From assembly GCA_000296795.1 (NCBI GenBank), contig BAFH01000002.1:466686-530685 (forward strand): a stretch of DNA of 64,000 nt. The letters run 5' to 3'. The DNA comes from Candidatus Jettenia caeni. Its GTDB lineage: Bacteria > Planctomycetota > Brocadiia > Brocadiales > Brocadiaceae. Every line of letters starts with the position of its first letter. Positions within the stretch are counted from its first letter, which is position 1. The notes beneath the pieces were generated by a model that searched no databases, had not been told where the DNA came from, and saw nothing but the letters and a program-made list of their open reading frames with translations. Below are positions 53,729 to 62,840 of the stretch, piece after piece. A program made the translations under genes and the position numbers.

Positions 53729-54085
53729 TTAGAGCATTTTTGTGAGCTTGTTATTCCCATCTACGAGAATAATTTTTGGTTTCCAGTTCCGCGCTTCTTT
53801 ATCTTCCATGAGACAATAAGAAATGATAATGACCCGGTCGCCTGGCTGCGCCCATCGCGCTGCAGCTCCATTTAAGCAAATGACGCCAGAACTATGCTCT
53901 CCTTCAATGACATAGGTCTCTACCCGTGTTCCATTATTAACATTGAGGACCTGAACACGTTCGTAGTGCAGGATATCTACTGCCTCAAGAAGGGCTTTAT
54001 CAATGGTAATGCTGCCATTGTAATTGAGATTCGTTTCCGTTACTGTTGCGGCGTGAATTTTGGATTTGCACATCTCCCGTAGCAT
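53729..54085 (-). CDS. panD: Aspartate 1-decarboxylase
   Basis: 118 residues. [20 protein letters not shown] and [17 protein letters not shown] hold the self-cleavage site Gly-Ser (near residue 25) that makes the pyruvoyl cofactor. VINVNNGTR-like [36 protein letters not shown] follow. It makes beta-alanine for pantothenate and CoA. It is coupled to lgt. Confidence 0.94.
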   Translation of the reverse strand: MLREMCKSKIHAATVTETNLNYNGSITIDKALLEAVDILHYERVQVLNVNNGTRVETYVIEGEHSSGVICLNGAAARWAQPGDRVIIISYCLMEDKEARNWKPKIILVDGNNKLTKML

Positions 54086-54183
54086 GGTTTCTCCAATAGC
54101 TTAACCGTTAAGCAAGCAAAATAATTAAAATATAAGATCAAATTTTATCTTAAAGCGCTGTAAAATCAATAGGATTCTCTTAC

Positions 54184-54546
54184 TTATTGCTCTGGCGGCG
54201 GATAAAAGCTTCTCACACATGTTTTGACAAGGTCAACAATCTCCTCATCCTTTAACTTTCCTTTATAACCGGGCATTTTTCTCTTCCCATTGGCTATCGA
54301 AATAATCAATCTTGAGTCGGAAGCGTTATCCTGCCATTTGGTATTTGTAAAATTTGGTATTTTAAAAATGAATCGGCCAATAAGACCTCCTTTTCCATCT
54401 GCTCTATGGCATTTCTGGCATTCTCTCTCATACACAGCCCAAATACCGCCTTTTTCAGACAAAGCAGGCTGTTTCGAGCATCCATAAAATAACAAGGTAC
54501 AAAAGATACTTGCAACTATAACAATAAAAGATGTATGCCTTTTCAT
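54184..54546 (-). CDS. Monohaem class I cytochrome c, lipoprotein
   Basis: 120 residues with a lipoprotein signal (FCTLLFYGCSKQ; lipobox Cys near residue 23). The haem site is ERECQKCHRADGKGG near residue 42, and the distal Met is likely in KRKMPGYKGKL. The short size and pattern suit a small electron carrier anchored to a membrane, perhaps serving the di-haem peroxidases. It is read in the same direction as panD-lgt, 98 bp upstream of panD. Confidence 0.88.
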   Translation of the reverse strand: MKRHTSFIVIVASIFCTLLFYGCSKQPALSEKGGIWAVYERECQKCHRADGKGGLIGRFIFKIPNFTNTKWQDNASDSRLIISIANGKRKMPGYKGKLKDEEIVDLVKTCVRSFYPPPEQ

Positions 54547-54739
54547 TATTTTTCCTCATGTGCAGTATTGTTAAGATGTAATTCCAACCAGTTATATTAT
54601 TCAAACATAAAAGTTTACCATAAAACCCTATATATTCAAGTCTTATCCTCTCATTTTAGAAATAATAGGTCTTCATTTTTATTGAAGAGACTTCTTTCTG
54701 CCTGAACGTAGAAACGTAGAGGAACTTCAAACAAACTAT

Positions 54740-54915
54740 GGAGTGGCAAAGTGCGCCTTACCACTACTGTTATAAAAGTTACGTAGGGCAGCCCTTTAGG
54801 GTTGCTCTCTCCCGTATGCACGTTCATGCAGGGAAGCAAGGCTAAAGCCTTGCCCCACAGTTTCATAAAAGGCAAAAGTAGCCGAAGGCCTAATTTAAAA
54901 ATGTTTAGGAATTTC
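54740..54915. repeat. Composite intergenic repeat (inverted relative to 27482)
   Basis: In order: GGAGTGGCAAAGTGCGCCTTACCACTACTG..., GTTACGTAGGGCAGCCCTTTAGGGTTGC, CCGTATGCACGTTCATGCAGG, GGAAGCAAGGCTAAAGCCTTGCC, and GTAGCCGAAGGCCTAATTTAAAAATG. It is the inverse complement of the 27482-27623 block plus the CCTTCGGC unit. It lies at the end of the IS91-type element. Confidence 0.8.
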
Positions 54916-54919
54916 AATG

Positions 54920-55219
54920 TTAATGAAAATGGTTTTTAAACATACGGTTTAGAGCGGTATTGGGGTCAAGGTTTTTGATTTTGGGTTTTAGTTCATGGAA
55001 AAGATAAACCTTTCCCTGTTTATTTGTGTAATGTACTGGAATCATAAAGCCAGTATGGCAGATATCACACTCTTCTTTGATAGGGCAAAGAGGATCACGG
55101 GCATTTTTAGTCTCCAGTAGACGTACCTCTCGTGGTAAGAGATGGAACTCATAAGAACAATACGTGCATCGAACCAGGACAGGCTGTTTCTTTTTCTTAG
55201 AGAAGAAGGGGAAAATACC
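54920..55219 (-). CDS. Small zinc-ribbon-like protein beside IS91-type transposase
   Basis: 99 residues from ATG 55219. MGIFPFFSKKKKQPVLVRCT, then CTYCSYEF and EECDICHTGFMIPV give two Cys pairs spaced like a zinc ribbon. Its start overlaps the transposase end by 23 bp, so it is probably part of the same element. A longer frame upstream (to 55321) has no good start and is not preferred. No named family was recognised. Confidence 0.55.
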   Translation of the reverse strand, partial: GIFPFFSKKKKQPVLVRCTYCSYEFHLLPREVRLLETKNARDPLCPIKEECDICHTGFMIPVHYTNKQGKVYLFHELKPKIKNLDPNTALNRMFKNHFH

Positions 55220-56414
55220 CATGAGCAATCTCCTTGTGTTGAGTGATAAGAGAGTCAGAAGCAAATACGGCGGATTGTAAAACCATACGGGTCTTACACC
55301 GGGGGCACAAGAGAGGGTCATACCGGTAAGTAGTCCGGATCATATCCCTCCAGGAGAGAGAAACCTTGCCGGTGATAACCCGGTTCATCTTCAGGAGGTT
55401 ATAGACAAGGGGTAAGAGTTTTCCCCGAAGTTTATGGGATAAGAATCCGTAGTAACGAATGTTTCGAAAGTGTTTATCGGGGATATGACAGATAAGCCGG
55501 GCAATAAATTCAAGTACCGGCAGAGTCATAATCTCTTGTGTTTTGGTGGAATGGTCAAGGTACTCGTAAGTAACTGATGTGCCATCATAGTCTTTGATGC
55601 GAGTTTCACCGATAGGGGGACGCTTGAGATATTTGCCAGGATAGTCAACATGAGCCTTCATACTGTTTGACTGCCCTTTGAGATGGATGACCCATGTTTT
55701 CTCAAAGAACTGAGAAGTCCAGGAGTTAAAGAGGGTAGATGAGGTTAAATGCTTGAGATGAGAAGGGAGCTTGAGAAGCCCTTGTTTAAATTCATTCCGT
55801 AAGAGGGTAATGATTTTGTATCGCCAGGTGTTTTTGAGGGATTCATGATAGAAGTAGGCTTTGCCGATCCATCGGGTGTGGCAAGGGGAAAGTCCTCCTG
55901 CTGTAGTAGAGAGATGGATATGGATATTCTTTTTGAGATCTCTGCCAAAGGTATGGATGGCAAGAAAGATACCGGGAAGAAAGCCCTTAGTCTGAGCCCA
56001 ATCTTTGATAAGAGTGGCAGCAATGAGGGGAATACGGTTCAAGAGAGAACGGTTCAGCCAGAAGAAGATCCAGAGTTCTTCAGGCATGGTAAAGGTAATG
56101 TGTTGCCAGGTGGTATTGGGAAGGGTATTGAGGCTGTTTTTAATCCAGATGTCATAGCCTTCTTGCCACAGGAAGGACAAAACCGGGATTTACAGCTATG
56201 AGGGACTTTCCTGCTCCTGAAAGCAGGTGGGACAGATAAACTGATGGTACCCAAGAAAAGAGGTTTTGCAGACGAGAAGTTTTAAAACGTTGAGAATAAT
56301 GCTAAGCCGAATAAGGTCACGGTGTTTGAGAAACAGTTTCCACCAGTTTCCCTTATCGAGGAAGATGTCTCTGAGTTTTATACCACGGGTACTGACATAT
56401 TCCATATGCATCAT
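55197..56414 (-). pseudogene. IS91-family (HUH/Y) transposase with disrupted zinc-binding domain
   Basis: The main frame (55197-56180) has the HUH motif in NIHIHLSTTAGGLSPCH, the Tyr region YPGKYLKRPPIGETRIKDYD, and WQHITFTMPEELWIFFWLNR, typical of IS91. The upstream part is in the same frame from 56414 (LDKGNWWKLFLKHRD...HQFICPTC) but stops at 56196. The missing zinc knuckle KVPHSCKSRFCPSCGKKA is encoded in another frame between about 56230 and 56175. Two nearby indels that cancel out explain this. The element is probably dead unless these are sequencing errors. Confidence 0.75.
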
Positions 56415-56439
56415 ATATACCTTGATAAAAAGATAAATT

Positions 56440-56478
56440 CAAAGAAAAAGTCGTTGGGTTTTGTCTTTTAAAACCCAA
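56440..56478 (-). terminator. Likely rho-independent terminator of the PqaA-like gene
   Basis: On the minus strand TTGGGTTTT-AAAAGAC-AAAACCCAA (56454-56478) forms a stable stem, followed by CGACTTTTTCTTTG. It lies 49 bp after the stop of the gene at 56527. Confidence 0.65.
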
Positions 56479-56526
56479 CCTATTTAAACAGAACTATGTA
56501 AGGATAGTTGATACTATTCATTATAT

Positions 56527-57879
56527 CTAGCGTTTGTTGATATTATCAGGAACAACCTGAACCTGTGTGGAAAGTTTATAGGTATCGCCTGCCGGAGAAA
56601 CAAACTCTGCTTCTGCAAAGAAGGCTTTGAAGCCTGTTCGGGGCGTTGCAATATCCATAGAGGCCTGACGATGGTTTTTTTCTGTCTCCAATTCACAGTT
56701 TGACCAAGTATCGTTGCGGAAATCACGGTCATCAGATAGAGCAGTCCATAACCGGAATTTTTTTACTGGCTGGTCTGCTCTCATAGTGATTCTGACCGGA
56801 CCATCAGCGCCGTCTTTTATCTGCCACTCCACTTTCGGCAGTTTCTGACCATCAGCAATCATTTGAAACCATGCTGCTAATGTCCGTAATGCGTCTTTAC
56901 CATCTCCGAGGTTATGACCAGCATTGGGAGTTTGATAAACCAATTTGGGTTCCGGCAAGTCATTCCAGTAGTGGCGGAGAGAATCAACAACCCAGTAGGG
57001 ATCGTTTGTTCCAAGGAGAAGCAACTTCGGCATAGTATAGCGCTGCCGGTAGCTGTAAGGGTCTATCCATTCCCGCAATTTAACCATAAGAGGATTATCC
57101 ATGCGCTCAACAAGATTGAGATTGGTATAGTCAGAAATTTGTTCGCTTTGTCTGCCATACATCTTTTTGGCCCACCCGGTCTGCGCTTTCATATTTAACA
57201 TATCGATGACCATGGGAGCGATAGCTACAACCCGTGAGTCAACAGCGCCAGTAAGCCATGCAGTCCAGCCACGTTTAGAGGCGCCAGAGACTGCAAATAT
57301 ATCAACCTTTTGATGATATTCTTTCCGGATAAATGCTTGAATTGCATCCATTCCGTAAACAACACTTTTAACCATCGGGAACAGTAAGGGCCATGTTTCA
57401 TCTTCTGTTTTTAAATATTGATCGAGGGTATAGGCAATTAACGCATCTTCTTTAAGATTATCGAAAAGTGGCTGGTTAGGAATTTTAGTAATAACTGCAG
57501 AAACGGCACCTGCCCTTTGAGCAATGAGATATAATAATTCGAGATCTCTGCTTCCATCGCCATCTCCCGTAACAAAGAGAAATACAATCTCAGGGTGACG
57601 CACAACATTAGGCCGAAGCACCTGTAAATGGTGGTTCCAGGACAGGCCTTGCCATGTTTGCGATATCATTTCTAAATGGCTGACCGTAGCATCACGCATT
57701 TTTTTCTGTTCGATACACTTCCACTGAAAACAGGTATCCTTCTGATGAATATATTTTTCCAGCGCCTGTGAATGTACAGGCGTAATAAAAAATATGGGGA
57801 CAAATATCAGAATGAAAAAAGCGATGTTGCTTTTAACTAACCAGGAGTAGCGAATAATTATATTTTTAAACAGATACAT
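56527..57879 (-). CDS. PhoPQ-activated pathogenicity-related protein (PqaA-like)
   Basis: 450 residues with an N-terminal export segment (about 15-38, ends PVHSQA). The alpha/beta-hydrolase-like core shows PEIVFLFVTGDGDGSRDLEL, KVDIFAVSGASKRGWTAWLT (candidate nucleophile Ser in SGAS) and LLLLGTNDPYWVVDSLRHYW, QTPNAGHNLGDG (candidate Asp and His). This is the PqaA pattern (PF10142 family). Its natural substrate is unknown. AAGGAG is a good ribosome binding site. Confidence 0.85.
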   Translation of the reverse strand: MYLFKNIIIRYSWLVKSNIAFFILIFVPIFFITPVHSQALEKYIHQKDTCFQWKCIEQKKMRDATVSHLEMISQTWQGLSWNHHLQVLRPNVVRHPEIVFLFVTGDGDGSRDLELLYLIAQRAGAVSAVITKIPNQPLFDNLKEDALIAYTLDQYLKTEDETWPLLFPMVKSVVYGMDAIQAFIRKEYHQKVDIFAVSGASKRGWTAWLTGAVDSRVVAIAPMVIDMLNMKAQTGWAKKMYGRQSEQISDYTNLNLVERMDNPLMVKLREWIDPYSYRQRYTMPKLLLLGTNDPYWVVDSLRHYWNDLPEPKLVYQTPNAGHNLGDGKDALRTLAAWFQMIADGQKLPKVEWQIKDGADGPVRITMRADQPVKKFRLWTALSDDRDFRNDTWSNCELETEKNHRQASMDIATPRTGFKAFFAEAEFVSPAGDTYKLSTQVQVVPDNINKR

Positions 57880-57964
57880 ACAAACTCCTTATAGTGCCTT
57901 TTTAAAAAGAGGGAAAAAAGCAAAAGTTTTTTTCAGGAAAGATAAACGTATCCAAACGGTAGAG

Positions 57965-58714
57965 TTATAATAATCCCGCCCGGTCTTTATCCGTCTTTTC
58001 AGAAGGCCAATAATAGGCATCCGGGGTATTTCTGGCGCCGAAGATGGCAGTGCCGATACGCACCATATTTGCGCCTTCCTCAATTGCTATCTGATAGTCA
58101 CCTGACATACCCATAGAGAGATACTTCATTTGTACCCTGCCAATGCCCTCTTTGATAATAGCATCGTGTATCTCTTTCAGCACCTTAAAACAAGCGCGGA
58201 TTTTTATTTCGTCCTTTGTGAACAGACCGATAGTCATGAGCCCATATATCTTTAACGTTTCGTATTTGGCAGTCTGTTTTACCAGAGAAATTGCTTCTTC
58301 TGGCGCTATGCCATATTTGCTTTCTTCATGAGAAGTATTAACCTGAATGAGAATATCCATAGAGCGACCCTCTTGCTGAAGCCGATGATCTAATTTCTCA
58401 ACTAAAGGCAACCGGTCTACAGAATGGATCATATCTGCAAATTTCAGGACGTCCTTGATCTTGTTCGTTTGAAGATGGCCGATAAAATGCCATTCCGCAT
58501 CCTCATTTTTTAGTGCCTCATATTTCTTCAGGGCCTCCTGGATCTTATTTTCTCCGATAATACGTCCGCCTTCCCGAATGGCCTCGCGTATCCGTTCAGA
58601 ATCTACCGTCTTGGTAGCCATAACGAGAGTAATATCTTCTGGTTTTTTCCCTGCCTTTATAGCGGCATGGGCAATGTTTTGCTTTACTCGTTCCAAATTT
58701 TCTTTAATTGACAT
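57965..58714 (-). CDS. yggS: YggS-family PLP homeostasis protein
   Basis: 249 residues from ATG 58714, preceded by GGGAG; a TTG at 58726 is a less likely start. The PLP lysine is in LVMATKTVDSERIREA near residue 36. IIGENKIQEALKKYEAL, WHFIGHLQTNKIKDVL, MDILIQVNTSHEESKYGI and LSMGMSGDYQIAIEEGANMV are further signatures. It binds PLP without known catalysis and buffers vitamin B6 pools. It is upstream of, and in the same direction as, the PqaA-like gene. Confidence 0.93.
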   Translation of the reverse strand: MSIKENLERVKQNIAHAAIKAGKKPEDITLVMATKTVDSERIREAIREGGRIIGENKIQEALKKYEALKNEDAEWHFIGHLQTNKIKDVLKFADMIHSVDRLPLVEKLDHRLQQEGRSMDILIQVNTSHEESKYGIAPEEAISLVKQTAKYETLKIYGLMTIGLFTKDEIKIRACFKVLKEIHDAIIKEGIGRVQMKYLSMGMSGDYQIAIEEGANMVRIGTAIFGARNTPDAYYWPSEKTDKDRAGLL

Positions 58715-58726
58715 GTGATCTCCCAA

Positions 58727-59111
58727 AGCTGCGATAGTAGTATCAAATTAATCCTGAATCTTTTCTCTAGACTTATACCTGTTCATCTCATTAAGATTAA
58801 ATATAGAGTGCAAGTTCAAGTATAGACATTTATAATAAATTAACGTGGCATGTCGCTCCGTAAAATACCAAAGAAATACCTAAAAACTAAGGTAACAAGA
58901 GAAATACCCTGAAGAGTACCGTTAGGATAACAAAATTGGTAGATTTAATCAAGACAGTACAGAGGCGTTCATGTAAAGATACTGTGTACTCCGTATGAAC
59001 ATTCATACGGTGGACGCTTCGCTAGTTCACCCTACTCATAAACGCCGTTTTCAATCATCGTAGATTAAGCAAAGCAAAATTGCTTTTTCTCTAAAAAGAG
59101 TTAGGAGGATT
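58727..59111. other. 385-bp divergent intergenic region with a 20-bp palindrome
   Basis: CCGTATGAACATTCATACGG (58991-59010) is a near-perfect palindrome (9-bp stems) about 100 bp before the surface-protein gene; it may be an operator or a short hairpin. No gene is seen. AGTTAGGAGG (59099-59108) is the ribosome binding site of the next gene. Confidence 0.5.
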
Positions 59112-60791
59112 ATGAGAAATATAGTATTTGGTATTGTACTGGTCACGAGGAGGATTTTTACCTGTTGCTTCTTGTGTTGCCTGGCCGGTGTATCTTTATT
59201 GTGTGCACTATTCGCAACCATTAACCCGTTAGTATATGGTTTGCCCTTATTACAATCGGTCGTTTATGATGCGCAACCTCCAGCCTATAATCAACAACCT
59301 GCTGCAAGCGCGCCAAGGGCAATTACCGGTCCAGCTTCGAGCATTACCCATAACTCAGCAACGCTCAGTGGAACGGTAAACGCTAACGGATTAGAAACAA
59401 AAGTCTGGTTTCAATACCGTGTTATCAATGGATTATCCTTAAATACGTTCTCAACACAAAATGTAATTGGGACAAGCGATACAACGGTAAACACCAGGGT
59501 AATCCGATTACTTCCGGGAACGACATACTATTACCGGCTTATAGCACAAAACGAAGCCGGTATCAGTTATGGAGATGAGCTAATGCTCACCACTATACAT
59601 ATTAAGCCATATATCACGACAGATATAACTCCGCCTGTTGGTTCTATAAGCATTAACAAGGAAGCCTACTATACCAACTCTTCTGTCATTACTTTAAACC
59701 TTTCCGCCAGCGATGATATAGGCATCATGGGTTATTATCTCTCTACAAACCCTATTGTGCCGTCTGCTTTGGCGCCCGGCTGGATATCGGTTCCTCCCTA
59801 TGCTGCATATACTGAAAAGTTTACAGAAGATGTTCCGTTTACCTTAAGCGATGGAGATGGCCATATTACGGTATATGTGTGGTATAAGGATGCCGCCGGG
59901 AATGTATCCGACAAAAGTAGCGATTCTATTATGCTGGATACAACACCACCATCAATAACGATTATCAGTCCTACCACGAATTCCACCTATAGCACGACCA
60001 GCGATACGGTAGTTATTAGCGGGAGCGCCTCAGATAGTATAAGCGGAGTAAATAGTGTAATCTGGAATATCGATAAAGAAGGCGGCGTAACAGAAAACAA
60101 AACTGTTGATTGGACTACTTCAGACATACCGCTATCAAGCGGAAATAATATGATAACCATAAAAGTTATGGACGGCGCCGGGAATATAGAGAAGCACATG
60201 ATAACCGTAACATCTTATCCCGATAATATTCCTACTGTAGTAACAGGCCCTGCAACAAACATAACAACAAATCTGGCGACGCTTCATGGAGTGGTGAATA
60301 CAAAGGGGCTGTCAACAACAGCATGGTTTCAATATGGTACGGCAAGTGGATCTTACAGCAGTAAATCATCGGTACAAAGCATTGAAGGAAGGACCGATGA
60401 TACCTTAATAAATATTCGTATAAGCGGCTTAAAGGCAGGAAAGACATATTACTACAGAATTGTCGCCCAGAATAGTGCGGGCACTGTCTATGGAAGCGAA
60501 ATGCTATGTAATACCGCATCGCCAAAAGGTAAGATTTACGGGCATGTAGTCTCCTTTGCCAGAGGCAAACCCGTTGCCTTTGCGCGGGTAAGACTGAAAG
60601 GGACTTATGCGAAGAGAAAGCCTTTCAGGACAATAGTTACCGATGAGAATGGATTTTTTAGATTCAAGGATCTTGATGCGGACAGGTACAGTATCTCTGT
60701 AACAAAGAAGGGCTTTGTGAGTACCACCCAGATGGTAGAACTTAAAGAGGGTGTGAAAAAAAAGATAGATTTCCCATTGAGAGTTCGCTAG
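59112..60791 (+). CDS. Exported surface protein with fibronectin III-like repeats and carboxypeptidase-regulatory domain
   Basis: 559 residues. A hydrophobic signal lies at about 10-40. Two similar domains flank the middle: about 75-165 (ITGPASSITHNSATLSGTVN, LLPGTTYYYRLIAQNEAG) and about 378-470 (VTGPATNITTNLATLHGVVN, LKAGKTYYYRIVAQNSAG). Between them are Ig-like segments (DTTPPSITIISPTTNSTY). The C-terminal 90 residues (GKIYGHVVSFARGKPVAFAR, DENGFFRFKDLDADRYSISV) form a carboxypeptidase-regulatory-like domain. Such architectures serve cell-surface adhesion or matrix. Its neighbours give no clue. Confidence 0.8.
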   Translation: MRNIVFGIVLVTRRIFTCCFLCCLAGVSLLCALFATINPLVYGLPLLQSVVYDAQPPAYNQQPAASAPRAITGPASSITHNSATLSGTVNANGLETKVWFQYRVINGLSLNTFSTQNVIGTSDTTVNTRVIRLLPGTTYYYRLIAQNEAGISYGDELMLTTIHIKPYITTDITPPVGSISINKEAYYTNSSVITLNLSASDDIGIMGYYLSTNPIVPSALAPGWISVPPYAAYTEKFTEDVPFTLSDGDGHITVYVWYKDAAGNVSDKSSDSIMLDTTPPSITIISPTTNSTYSTTSDTVVISGSASDSISGVNSVIWNIDKEGGVTENKTVDWTTSDIPLSSGNNMITIKVMDGAGNIEKHMITVTSYPDNIPTVVTGPATNITTNLATLHGVVNTKGLSTTAWFQYGTASGSYSSKSSVQSIEGRTDDTLINIRISGLKAGKTYYYRIVAQNSAGTVYGSEMLCNTASPKGKIYGHVVSFARGKPVAFARVRLKGTYAKRKPFRTIVTDENGFFRFKDLDADRYSISVTKKGFVSTTQMVELKEGVKKKIDFPLRVR

Positions 60792-60944
60792 GGTCGTCGT
60801 GCAGAAATTATAGAGATACAGCAGGAATTTTTATTTTAAATCCCTAGGAATTACTGTTAAAATCAAGAGGCGCGGAAAAATAAAATAAGGGGCAGTTCTT
60901 ATATCTCTTTGTATATTTACTATAAATCTGATAGGAATAAGTTT

Positions 60945-61784
60945 ATGAGATTTACAAAGATGCACGGTATTGGCAATGATTACATTTACATCAACTGTTT
61001 TGAAGAAGAAGTAAAAGAACCAGCGAAGTTAGCTCCCCGTATGAGCGATAGGCATTTTGGCATTGGATCAGATGGAATCATACTTATCCTGCCATCAACG
61101 GTGGCGGATTGTAAGATGCGCATTTTTAACGCTGATGGCAGCGAGGCGCAGATGTGTGGAAACGGTGTCCGTTGTGTTGCAAAATATATATATGATCATA
61201 ACATTACGAGAAATAATCCGCTGACGGTTGAGACCGTGGCTGGCATTAAAAGCATTGAGCTTTTTACGGATAACGGAAGGGTATCCGGTGCAAAGGTGAA
61301 TATGGGAAAACCCCGGCTTCTGCGGTCGGAAATCCCCATGCTTGGCAAGGAAATAAAGGAAACATCGGTAATTGATGAATTGTTGACCATAAGCAATGGA
61401 ATATCATGGAGGATTACCTGCGTTTCTATGGGAAATCCGCATGGTATTATTTTTGTTGATAATTTGGATCTCGTTAATATATCAAAACATGGCATAGAAA
61501 TTGAGCACCATCCTGTATTTCCGGAACGGATAAATGTCCACTTTGTACAGGTACACAACCCTAAAGAAGTTACCATGAGGACATGGGAGCGCGGTTCGGG
61601 CATAACACTGGCTTGTGGTACCGGGGCTTCGGCTGTATGCGTCGCAGGCGTTTTGAATAAAAAGACCGAACGTAAAATCCTGGCACATCTGCCAGGTGGT
61701 GATTTAAAGCTTGAATGGGCTGAAGATGGGAACGTTTACATGACAGGCCCAGCCGCAGAGGTGTTTACGGGCGAATGGCATTGA
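60945..61784 (+). CDS. dapF: Diaminopimelate epimerase
   Basis: 279 residues from ATG 60945, which has AGGA nine bases upstream and matches the family start MRFTKMHGIGNDYIYINCF; ATG 60909 is not preferred. The two catalytic cysteines are in AQMCGNGVRCVAKYIYD and TLACGTGASAVCVAG. It converts LL- to meso-diaminopimelate for lysine and peptidoglycan. It implies peptidoglycan synthesis, agreeing with the M23 peptidase remnant. Confidence 0.95.
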   Translation: MRFTKMHGIGNDYIYINCFEEEVKEPAKLAPRMSDRHFGIGSDGIILILPSTVADCKMRIFNADGSEAQMCGNGVRCVAKYIYDHNITRNNPLTVETVAGIKSIELFTDNGRVSGAKVNMGKPRLLRSEIPMLGKEIKETSVIDELLTISNGISWRITCVSMGNPHGIIFVDNLDLVNISKHGIEIEHHPVFPERINVHFVQVHNPKEVTMRTWERGSGITLACGTGASAVCVAGVLNKKTERKILAHLPGGDLKLEWAEDGNVYMTGPAAEVFTGEWH

Positions 61785-61794
61785 TATATTCAGG

Positions 61795-61948
61795 CGGGGG
61801 GGAGGCAAGGCTGAACAGGCTGTCCGAGAATGCAATTGCTACCTGCCATAACTATATGTTGCGCCTATTGCAATAGTTAATCAGTATATAGTACAGTTTT
61901 GATCCGTAAAAGCAATTCTCGGACAGCCTGTGAAGTCTTGCCCTACAT
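61795..61948. repeat. Dispersed hairpin repeat split by a MITE-like insertion
   Basis: GGGGGGAGGCAAGGCTGA (61797-61814) and, after the insertion, AAGTCTTGCCCTACATTTTG are the two halves of a GTAGGGCAAGACT...AGCCTTGCC-type unit in inverted orientation. Taking out 61815-61931 and one GA restores the hairpin GCAAGGCT-GA-AGTCTTGC. Confidence 0.75.
61815..61931. mobile_element. 117-bp MITE-like element with 17-bp perfect terminal inverted repeats
   Basis: Left end ACAGGCTGTCCGAGAAT (61815-61831) and right end ATTCTCGGACAGCCTGT (61915-61931) are perfect inverted copies. It is flanked on both sides by GA, a possible 2-bp target duplication. No coding capacity. It sits exactly in the loop of the repeat hairpin described above. 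Confidence 0.75.
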
Positions 61949-61988
61949 TTTGAAAATCACATTGGCAAGGTATTCGTATAAATTTTGC

Positions 61989-62840
61989 ATGAAAACATAT
62001 TCTATCAAGCGGGTTTTTTTTCTCTTCATGGTAACACTCATAGCTGGCTGTGCAACCTACAGGGCTCCCGCTTTACAAAAATCTGTCTGGGAGGATACAT
62101 CGTATATCTTAAGGAATATCCAGGGGGAGGTGCGCGACCTCTCATTACCAGAGATATGGGAAATTTTAATTTCCAATAACGCCAATCTTACCTCATTGCG
62201 TTCAAGCGTAGATATAACTCTTTCCACACCAGATCTCAAAAGTCCCCTTCGCTGTAATGGGTTAGTATTATACCACAAACCGAAAAGCTTACGGATAATA
62301 GGTTCTAAATTTGCCACAACGCTGTTTGATATCATCTCCGATGGCAATAAGTTTTGGTTATATATTCCTGTAGAAAATAAGGTTTATACCGGTACATGCA
62401 ATACATCTCATAAGATTGAGGCGCTTGGTATCAATATATTTCCTGGAGATATAGTAAGTCTGTTTAATTACCAGGAGCACTTATCCGGGGAAAAGCCTGC
62501 CCTGGAAACGTGGCCTTCCTACTGGCTGGTTCATCTCCTGGAGATGGATAAGGAGTATCTCCGCCTTAAAAAAAACTTATCAATAGACAGAATAAACGCT
62601 GAAGTATTTCGGTGTGAATTGTTTAACGCAGATGGTTCGATACGATTACAGGCTATATTCAGCAATTATATAACTCATAATGGATGCAGGATACCCCAGA
62701 GGATAGATGCGCGCTGGCCTGAGTATAGTAGTACTGCCCTTGGCATAGCTTTTTCTCATATTACTGTCAACACGGAATTCAATCCGAAGGTATTTACCCC
62801 CACAATACCAAAGGGAGCGCACGTAATTGATCTGGACTAA
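61989..62840 (+). CDS. DUF4292-like outer-membrane lipoprotein
   Basis: 283 residues from ATG 61989; the upstream frame (61899) runs through repeat sequence and is not preferred. The signal ends in VTLIAGCATYRAP, a lipobox with Cys near residue 19. The body has CNGLVLYHKPKSLRIIGSKF, GNKFWLYIPVENKVYTG and a C-terminal YNEFNPKVF-like stretch, resembling LolB/DUF4292 beta-barrel-like lipoproteins. A role in lipid or lipoprotein transport is possible. It overlaps the rpiB gene on the other strand by 4 bp. Confidence 0.7.
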   Translation: MKTYSIKRVFFLFMVTLIAGCATYRAPALQKSVWEDTSYILRNIQGEVRDLSLPEIWEILISNNANLTSLRSSVDITLSTPDLKSPLRCNGLVLYHKPKSLRIIGSKFATTLFDIISDGNKFWLYIPVENKVYTGTCNTSHKIEALGINIFPGDIVSLFNYQEHLSGEKPALETWPSYWLVHLLEMDKEYLRLKKNLSIDRINAEVFRCELFNADGSIRLQAIFSNYITHNGCRIPQRIDARWPEYSSTALGIAFSHITVNTEFNPKVFTPTIPKGAHVIDLD

